A DNA stretch of 6,827 nt from Pseudomonadota bacterium (GTDB lineage: Bacteria > Pseudomonadota > Gammaproteobacteria > Burkholderiales > Burkholderiaceae_B): positions 1 through 6,827 of the forward strand of contig JAEYVD010000118.1 in the NCBI GenBank assembly GCA_023432075.1, read 5' to 3'. The stretch's first letter is position 1. Each line of letters starts with the position of its first letter. Shown one piece after another: positions 1 to 4,496 of the stretch. Under the pieces are notes generated by a model. The model saw only the letters and a program-made list of their open reading frames with translations. It did no database searches and had not been told where the DNA came from. The translations under genes were made by a program, and so were the position numbers.

Positions 1-308
1 TCGGCATAGCCCAGGTAAAAGCCGATGCCCAGCTCGCGCGCCGTGTCGAACAGCGGCTGCACGTCGGCGTTGGGCATGCTCTTCTCGAAGTAGCGTTCCA
101 CCGCCTCGGCGTCGTCCATCCAATAGCGGGGAAAGAACGTCGTCAGCGCCAGCTCGGGAAACACGACGAATTCCGCCTGGCGGGCAGCGGCTTCGCGCAT
201 CATCTCGACAAGACGGCGCACGACCACGGCGCGCGAATCGGCCAGATTGACGGCGCCCATCTGAGCGACGGCAAGGCCCATTTTGCGGGACGGGGAAGAG
301 GGGTTCAC
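1..308 (-). CDS. N-carbamoyl-D-amino acid hydrolase-like amidohydrolase, N-terminal part (cut by window edge)
   Basis: This is the start of a carbon-nitrogen hydrolase (nitrilase superfamily). Family knowledge: the closest characterised relatives, D-carbamoylases, hydrolyse N-carbamoyl-D-amino acids to D-amino acid, CO2 and ammonia in the cytoplasm with a Glu-Lys-Cys triad. Seen here: LAVAQMGAVNLADSR near the N-terminus, then FPELALTTFFPR, which matches the D-carbamoylase segment carrying the catalytic Glu (residue 52 from the GTG start), and later ARELGIGFYLGYA. The Lys and Cys lie beyond the left edge and cannot be checked. I chose GTG at 306-308 because GGAG lies six bases upstream of it. 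The ATG at 279-281, nine codons in, has no ribosome binding site, although starting there would still keep the whole fold. The gene is divergent from the EAL gene across 410 bp. The family is clear. The exact substrate is inferred from short-range resemblance, and beta-ureidopropionase-like activity is an alternative. Confidence 0.85.
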   Translation of the reverse strand, partial: MNPSSPSRKMGLAVAQMGAVNLADSRAVVVRRLVEMMREAAARQAEFVVFPELALTTFFPRYWMDDAEAVERYFEKSMPNADVQPLFDTARELGIGFYLGYA

Positions 309-314
309 AGGGAT

Positions 315-318
315 CTCC
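315..318 (-). promoter_or_regulatory. Shine-Dalgarno site selecting a GTG start
   Basis: Read on the minus strand, GGAG sits six bases before the GTG codon at 306-308 and is in register for the amidohydrolase frame. The competing ATG at 279-281 is preceded only by a pyrimidine-rich stretch and a short A run. This site is the main reason for preferring the longer protein, which begins MNPSSPSRKMGLAVAQ. Confidence 0.55.
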
Positions 319-538
319 AGAAGAAAGGCCGAAGGCAGCAAGCATGCCCGGATGCGTGCCGATCCGATACGGCGGCCAGATCGCGCGGCGGCGTGCGCAG
401 CCAGCCCCGAGTGCAGATGCAACCCGTTGATCTGTCTGAAAAATATGGGCGTGGGCGCACCGGCATCCGCCCCTGTGCATAACGCGGGATCATGGGCGTC
501 GCGCAAATTCTGATATCGGGTTTCCCCGTAGATCGGGT

Positions 539-570
539 CGCCCCGCCCAGCGGTCCGGGCTTGCGGGGCG
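539..570. repeat. GC-rich inverted repeat (8-bp arms)
   Basis: CGCCCCGC at 539-546 is perfectly complementary to GCGGGGCG at 563-570, with a 16-base loop. No T-run follows on either strand, so it does not look like an intrinsic terminator. It could be a protein-binding dyad or a chance feature of GC-rich DNA. Confidence 0.3.
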
Positions 571-718
571 GGCGGTGCAGGGGGCCGGACGCCGGTTCCG
601 AAAGCCACAATTGGCGGGTCTGCGGGGGCGAATTTCCCCTTTAAGGATATGAATCTTCGGTTACATTGCCTTACGCGCAGAATTGCTACCACGCGCCGCC
701 CAGGTGTCACCGGTCCCC

Positions 719-2245
719 ATGTCACGTCCCAGAATCGCGGCTTTCGTGTTGTTGTTGTCGGCGCTTGGTTTCCTCGCGGGGGTGCTGGCTGGACGCCAGA
801 TCGAACTGAACCAGGCCGACGACAGGCTTGCCGGGCATAACGCCCGGCTGCTTGCGCACGCGCTGCGCGTGGCGCAAGAAAGCCATCGCCTCATTGCCGC
901 GGCCACGCAGGGCGGCGCTCTGTGCTCGGAGGCGGACGTGGCGACCCTGCGCGTGCTGCTCTTCAATTCCACCTATATCCGGGACATCGGCCGCACGCTG
1001 GGCGGCATGCTGCGCTGCTCGGCCGCCTGGGGCAAGCTGCCCGACCCCATGGCCCTGCCGCCGCCGGCCTTCACGCTGGCCAGCGGGCTGCAGCTCTGGG
1101 TGGGCGCCGCCAACATCGTCGACCGCCGCATCATCGGCGACATGGCATCCCTGCGCGAGGTCATCGTCTTCACGGCGCCGGGCGCTTTTGACGGCTTTCC
1201 GGAACCGGGCTCGGGCATCGACGCCAAGATTGTGACGCGTGACGGCAGCCATGTGTACCGGCGCTTTGGCCGCGCGCATGATCTTGACGTGCCTGCCGAG
1301 GGCAACGATGGCGACGGCCTTGGCTTTGCGCCCGAGCGCCGGGCCTGGCTGTGCGCGCCGGACGGCGGCCCGGACATCTGCGTCGTGTCGCGGCTGCGGT
1401 CCGACGCCTGGTTCCAGCTTCCCGCGATGGTGATGTCCGTCGTCGGCGCCCTGGCCCTTGCCTTCCTGGCCGGCCTTTGCGTCATGTGGCGCCTGCACGC
1501 GGGCAGCGCCCGCACCGAGCTGCGCAAGGCCATCCTGGCCGGCGACATCCAGGTCCATTACCAGCCGCTGCGCCAGCTCGCCACGCGGCAACTGGCCGGC
1601 TTCGAGGCGCTGGCGCGCTGGCGCGCCCGCGGCCACGACGTGTCCCCCATCCTGTTCGTGCCGCTGGCCGAGGCGATGGGACTGGGCCGCGCGCTCTCGC
1701 GGCTGGTGACCTCGCAGGCGCTGCGCGACCTGCACGAACGCTTGCGGGACAACCCCGCGCTCTACGTCAGCATCAATGTGTCGGCGGCGGACCTGAAGGA
1801 CGCGGGCTACCGGAACTTCCTATTGGACGCGGTCAGCGAGCGCGGCCTGACGCCCGCCAACGTGGCGCTGGAGATCACCGAGGGCACGCCCCTGTCCGAC
1901 GGCCATGTGCTGGCGATGGTCAAGGCATTGCGCGGCAAGGGCTTCAAGGTGTTCATCGACGATTTCGGCACGGGACATTCCAACCTGAACTACCTGGCCG
2001 AGATGCAGGCCGACGCGATCAAGCTGGACCGCAGCTTCACCAGCGCCATTGGCGCCGAGGACGCAGGCACCCTGATTGTGGACCATGTGATTGCGATCTC
2101 GCGCGAGCTGGGCATCAACCTCATCATCGAAGGCATCGAAACCGAGGAACAGGCCAGTTATCTGCTTGCGCGCCAGCCCGCCGCGGTCGGCCAGGGCTGG
2201 CTTTTCGGCCGGCCGGTTCCCCTGAGCGAGATCGTCGCCGACTGA
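719..2245 (+). CDS. CSS-motif EAL-domain cyclic-di-GMP phosphodiesterase, inner membrane
   Basis: This is predicted to linearise c-di-GMP to pGpG at the inner membrane (508 aa). Domains: Arg-flanked TM1 at about 7-24; a periplasmic CSS-motif domain at about 25-235 with the signature Cys-Ser pairs C69-S70 and C100-S101; TM2 at about 236-256; a cytoplasmic EAL domain at about 265-508. The catalytic set looks complete: E296 of EAL, N353, E385 and E388 of LEITE, D414-D415 of DDFGTG, K435, E471 of EGIET and Q492. No GGDEF domain is present. Family knowledge: in CSS-EAL enzymes such as E. coli PdeC, the periplasmic disulfide state controls activity and stability. Two further periplasmic cysteines, C212 and C221, are visible. 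Start: ATG 719 gives a classic MSRPR signal anchor. The same frame is open to TTG 683 and GTG 704. The only upstream purine motif is AGGTG at 702-706, a long 12 bases away, so the start is moderately certain. Confidence 0.93.
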   Translation: MSRPRIAAFVLLLSALGFLAGVLAGRQIELNQADDRLAGHNARLLAHALRVAQESHRLIAAATQGGALCSEADVATLRVLLFNSTYIRDIGRTLGGMLRCSAAWGKLPDPMALPPPAFTLASGLQLWVGAANIVDRRIIGDMASLREVIVFTAPGAFDGFPEPGSGIDAKIVTRDGSHVYRRFGRAHDLDVPAEGNDGDGLGFAPERRAWLCAPDGGPDICVVSRLRSDAWFQLPAMVMSVVGALALAFLAGLCVMWRLHAGSARTELRKAILAGDIQVHYQPLRQLATRQLAGFEALARWRARGHDVSPILFVPLAEAMGLGRALSRLVTSQALRDLHERLRDNPALYVSINVSAADLKDAGYRNFLLDAVSERGLTPANVALEITEGTPLSDGHVLAMVKALRGKGFKVFIDDFGTGHSNLNYLAEMQADAIKLDRSFTSAIGAEDAGTLIVDHVIAISRELGINLIIEGIETEEQASYLLARQPAAVGQGWLFGRPVPLSEIVAD

Positions 2246-2310
2246 TTAGCCGTGTGCAGGTTGTCGTATGTCTAATTTATTTTCGGCACAACCGACATAA
2301 TCCAAAGCCT

Positions 2311-2326
2311 CAGCGCGGGCGCGCTG
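2311..2326. other. Short perfect hairpin downstream of the EAL gene
   Basis: CAGCGC (2311-2316) pairs with GCGCTG (2321-2326) around a GGGC loop. It begins 66 bases after the EAL stop. The T-rich ATTATCTTT follows only after four more bases, so it is a poor intrinsic terminator. It may be a 3'-end stabilising hairpin working with the better stem at 2341-2365. Confidence 0.35.
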
Positions 2327-2340
2327 TCCGCATTATCTTT

Positions 2341-2369
2341 CCCGCCCGAAATTATTAATGGCGGGTTTT
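2341..2369 (+). terminator. Candidate Rho-independent terminator of the EAL gene
   Basis: CCCGCC (2341-2346) pairs perfectly with GGCGGG (2360-2365). The loop is 13 bases and AT-rich, and TTTT follows directly at 2366-2369. The stem is GC-only, but the loop is long and the T-run short, so efficiency may be modest. It lies 95 bases after the EAL stop and before the WYL gene, which suggests that the two genes are separate transcription units. Confidence 0.45.
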
Positions 2370-2380
2370 GCAGATAGAAT
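2352..2380 (+). promoter_or_regulatory. Candidate sigma70-type promoter for the WYL gene
   Basis: TAGAAT at 2375-2380 matches five of six bases of the -10 consensus. A weak TTATTA lies 17 bases upstream at 2352-2357 as a possible -35. Transcription would begin near 2387, about 32 bases before the WYL start codon. It partly overlaps the terminator stem, an economical arrangement but one that makes both calls tentative. Confidence 0.35.
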
Positions 2381-2391
2381 GCCTGCGTTGT

Positions 2392-2403
2392 TTAACGGGT
2401 TAA
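2392..2403. promoter_or_regulatory. Candidate operator dyad (TTAAC-GG-GTTAA)
   Basis: Two 5-bp inverted arms separated by GG lie just downstream of the inferred transcription start and 15 bases before the WYL start codon. This is a typical roadblock position for an autorepressor. Only the dyad is seen. Binding by the adjacent WYL protein is inference. Confidence 0.3.
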
Positions 2404-2418
2404 CTTGCTGTATCTGCC

Positions 2419-3471
2419 ATGGGACTTGACCATACGCTTGTCGATAACCTGCTGCGCATCCTGCCGTATGTCGAGGATGAAGAGGCCGAAGCGATGGTGA
2501 TGGGCGTGGGCATGGCGGAAATCCGCGACCGGCTCGCGGCGCTGCAGAATCCGGCGCCGGGCGGCAAGCAGATCCGCCGCACGTTGCTCAAGCTCGATTG
2601 CGTGGGCAGTGTGGGCGCCACGCGCGGCAAGCTCTGGTTCCGCACCCTGCGGCGCACCGATTTCCACATCCAGAACATGAACGCCAACATGGCAATGGCC
2701 ATGTGCGCGCTCAAGCAGGTGGCCGACCGCCACCTGCCGGCCGTCGTGCTGGACGATCTGGAAGCCACCTTCGACAGCGCCTGGCGATACCTGCAGACGC
2801 ATCGCTCCCAGCCGGCAATCGGACCCGCGCATGATTGGGCGCGCAAGATCCTGCGCATCGACGGCACCCATCCCATCGTGCTGCCCACGGTACCCGCCGA
2901 GGTATACCGCCAGGTCAGCGGCGCGCTGTACTACAACCGCAAACTGTCATTTCGCAACACGCCCTTCGGCGAGAAGACGCCTGCCGAGCGCCTCTATGTG
3001 ATGACGCCCCTGGCGATGGTCGACCGCGCGGGCGTGCTGTACATGGTGGCGTGGGGGCCAAGCCAGCCCGGCCGGCGATTCCTCTTTCGCATGGACCGGC
3101 TTTCCGAGGTCCGGCTGCTGGACGAACCGGCCGACCTGGACCCGACGTTCGACCTGCAGGATTTCGTGCGCCGCGAGGAAGCCTTCAACTTCGATCCCGG
3201 CGAGGAAACCCGGATCCGGCTGCACGCCGCCGAACCCATGATGGACGACGGCCGGCGCCGGCGCCATCCGCTGCGCGAATTCTGGCTGTCGGGCGATCAG
3301 CAGATCGAAGAGGACGAGCACGGGTTCATGCTGACGCCCACCGTGCGCCCGTCCGTCATGCTGTGGCAATTGCTGCACGGGCACGCGTCCTCGATCGAGG
3401 TGCTGGAGCCCGAAGCCATTCGCAACCGCTTTGCGCACGAGGCCCGCGAACTGGCGCGCCGCTACCGCTAG
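2419..3471 (+). CDS. WYL-domain transcriptional regulator
   Basis: This is a probable one-component regulator of 350 aa. Residues about 8-75 look like a winged helix-turn-helix: LLRILPY, then GMAEIRDRLA, then QIRRTLLKLDCVGSVG and a wing with KLWFR. A helical linker follows at about 88-130. The WYL domain spans about 160-250, with YNRKLSFRN, PLAMVDRAGVLYMVAWG and RRFLFRMDRLSEVRLLD. The C-terminal extension at about 263-348 ends IEVLEPEAIRNRFAHEARELARRY, typical of the family. Family knowledge: WYL domains bind ligands, often nucleic acid or nucleotides, through conserved Arg residues, and control DNA-damage or phage-defence genes. The namesake Trp-Tyr-Leu is here LYM (207-209), while the R/DR residues are kept. 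ATG 2419 lacks a ribosome binding site. ATG 2494 (residue 26) has AGAGG eight bases upstream but would remove the first HTH helix, so I keep 2419. The gene is convergent with the sirtuin gene. The target is unknown. Confidence 0.85.
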   Translation: MGLDHTLVDNLLRILPYVEDEEAEAMVMGVGMAEIRDRLAALQNPAPGGKQIRRTLLKLDCVGSVGATRGKLWFRTLRRTDFHIQNMNANMAMAMCALKQVADRHLPAVVLDDLEATFDSAWRYLQTHRSQPAIGPAHDWARKILRIDGTHPIVLPTVPAEVYRQVSGALYYNRKLSFRNTPFGEKTPAERLYVMTPLAMVDRAGVLYMVAWGPSQPGRRFLFRMDRLSEVRLLDEPADLDPTFDLQDFVRREEAFNFDPGEETRIRLHAAEPMMDDGRRRRHPLREFWLSGDQQIEEDEHGFMLTPTVRPSVMLWQLLHGHASSIEVLEPEAIRNRFAHEARELARRYR

Positions 3472-3482
3472 CCCGCGTCGCA

Positions 3483-4259
3483 TCAGCCGGGCCAGGCGCG
3501 CGCCAGCAGCAGCGGCAGCACCCTCTCGCCCGGACCCCTGATGCTGTGACTGGCCACGCGATCGAGCATCGTGGGGTTGGGATTGATCTGCACAAGCTGC
3601 GCGCCGTATCCCATCGCCTCGTAGCAGAGTTCAGCGGCCGCGGACGTCTGGCATGACGTGCCCGCCGTCAGGACCAGATCGGCGTTGGCCGCCAGGCCCT
3701 TGGCCACCCGCCAGACGGCGGGCGCGGGCGCCTCGCCGTGCCACAGCCGGCCCGGGCGCACCAGGCCGCCGCAGATGCGGCAGGCGGGCGCAGGGGGATA
3801 CGGGCCGTGCCGCGCGGGCTTGTCCGGCGGGACCGACAGCGTATGGGGCATGGCGCAGGCCGAACATCGCGGCTGGTCGAACCGGCCTTGCAGGTGCAGG
3901 ATGCGCGGGCTGCCCGCGCGTTCGTGCAGCGTGTCGCCGTTCTGCGTCACCACGAACGTGCCGGGCACGCGCTTGGCCAGCGCGGCGATCGCCCGGTGCG
4001 CCGCGTTGGGCGTGGCGGCAAGCGACCGGCGGCGCCGTTCCTCGTGCCAGGCCCACACCAGCGCCGGATCCTTGCGGTAGCCGTCATCGGTGGCGAGCGC
4101 GGCGGCGTCGTAGCGGGCCCATAGGCCGCGCATGCCGTCCCGGCTTTGCGGCAGACGGCTGGCGGGATTCAGGCCCGATCCCGTCAGCACGACGACAAGG
4201 CGCGCGTCGCGCAGCAGTTGCACGAGGGAATCGGGAATATCGAGTGTACGAAGTTTCAT
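3483..4259 (-). CDS. Divergent sirtuin (Sir2 family) lacking the catalytic histidine
   Basis: This 258-aa protein is normal length for a bacterial sirtuin, a family of NAD-dependent protein deacylases. Family landmarks appear in order: LTGSGLN (25-31, for GAGIS), RD (40-41), GLWARYD (45-51), QNGD (106-109), HERAG (112-116), HLQGRF (122-127), zinc cysteines C132, C135, C160 and C163, RPGRLWHGE (168-176), AGTS (199-202) and INPNPT. The general-base His of the usual LHG is Q124. GAG is GSG, the following Ser is N31, the usual TFRD is QSRD, and the FGE Phe is H174. The Tyr of the Y-x-x-R acyl-pocket motif is H72, with R75 kept. The fold and zinc site therefore look intact while the chemistry looks damaged. 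Deacylase activity is doubtful; NAD or acyl-lysine binding, or another reaction, is possible. ATG 4259 is the first start after an in-frame stop; its GGGCGG upstream is a weak ribosome site. The gene is divergent from the nuclease-helicase gene and convergent with the WYL gene. Confidence 0.88.
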   Translation of the reverse strand: MKLRTLDIPDSLVQLLRDARLVVVLTGSGLNPASRLPQSRDGMRGLWARYDAAALATDDGYRKDPALVWAWHEERRRRSLAATPNAAHRAIAALAKRVPGTFVVTQNGDTLHERAGSPRILHLQGRFDQPRCSACAMPHTLSVPPDKPARHGPYPPAPACRICGGLVRPGRLWHGEAPAPAVWRVAKGLAANADLVLTAGTSCQTSAAAELCYEAMGYGAQLVQINPNPTMLDRVASHSIRGPGERVLPLLLARAWPG

Positions 4260-4388
4260 GCGAGCCGCCCGTCGTATACCGCGCGATCAAGGCTGAAGAT
4301 AATCGTATCGAACAAACCAGGCATGTCGCTTCCATTCACTGAAACACAATGGATTATGCGAGTGTATTTGGACAAAAGGGGGTTGAAT

Positions 4389-4415
4389 TAATCGGGACGG
4401 TATTTCAGCCGATTA
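4389..4415. repeat. Inverted repeat A upstream of the nuclease-helicase gene
   Basis: TAATCGG (4389-4395) is perfectly complementary to CCGATTA (4409-4415), with a 13-base spacer. The right arm shares CC at 4409-4410 with inverted repeat B, so the two stems cannot form together. Confidence 0.4.
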
Positions 4416-4444
4416 CACCGTTATTCCGCCGGATAATGGCTGAA
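4404..4444. repeat. Inverted repeat B enclosing a small inner hairpin
   Basis: TTCAGCC (4404-4410) pairs with GGCTGAA (4438-4444). Inside it, TTATTC (4421-4426) can pair with GGATAA (4431-4436) through one G-T wobble around a four-base loop. The right arm lies just after the GATAAT box and 52 bases before the nuclease-helicase start. It could be a regulator site, or an RNA structure if transcription starts upstream of it. Confidence 0.4.
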
Positions 4445-4496
4445 TCCGCATTTGCTATTCTTGGCCTCCGCCCTCGCACCTGGCCCCTTACTCACC

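Larger units (their letters stand above)
309..718. other. 410-bp divergent intergenic region, no supported gene
   Basis: This gap lies between the divergent starts of the amidohydrolase and the EAL gene, so promoters for both should be here. The short open frames on both strands (for example 283-513 plus and 305-610 minus) are rich in Arg, Pro and Ala, lack recognisable motifs and have no ribosome binding site, so I do not call them. A perfect 8-bp GC inverted repeat lies at 539-570. A single DnaA-box-like 9-mer (TTATGCACA on the minus strand) is at 474-482. An AT-richer patch at about 638-667 is the likeliest place for the EAL promoter, but no convincing -35/-10 pair was found. Confidence 0.6.
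4260..4496. other. 237-bp divergent intergenic region, AT-richer, with nested dyads
   Basis: This gap separates the divergent sirtuin and nuclease-helicase starts and should hold both promoters. Its AT content at about 4290-4460 is visibly higher than the flanking genes. GATAAT at 4432-4437 (plus) and CATAAT on the minus strand near 4354 resemble -10 boxes, but neither has a well-spaced -35. The open frames across it (4146-4391 and 4349-4588 plus, 4084-4335 minus) run out of register with the real genes and show no protein motifs. Two overlapping inverted repeats at 4389-4444 are listed separately. Confidence 0.6.

Noticed and set aside
342..361. Possible sigma54 (-24/-12) promoter for the amidohydrolase, GGCACG followed by TTGCT on the minus strand
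   Set aside because: The GG and GC elements are not spaced ten bases apart as the strict consensus requires.
474..482. A DnaA-box-like 9-mer (TTATGCACA on the minus strand)
   Set aside because: A single copy without a cluster, AT-rich unwinding region or dnaA/dnaN neighbours; a lone match is expected by chance.
586..600. Small hairpin CGGA...TCCG before the EAL gene
   Set aside because: Only 4-bp arms in GC-rich sequence, no conserved context and no T-run.
305..610. A 101-codon minus-strand open frame in the first intergenic region
   Set aside because: Overlaps the amidohydrolase start region, has no ribosome site, and its composition resembles translated non-coding GC-rich DNA.
722..1735. 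A 337-codon minus-strand open frame opposite the EAL gene
   Set aside because: Low-complexity Arg/Gln/Ala-rich translation, no motifs, and fully contained in a well-supported gene on the other strand.
1351..2358. A 335-codon plus-strand open frame overlapping the EAL domain
   Set aside because: A +1-type shadow frame with Arg/Pro/Gly-rich, motif-free translation. The EAL frame explains the same bases with every catalytic residue present.
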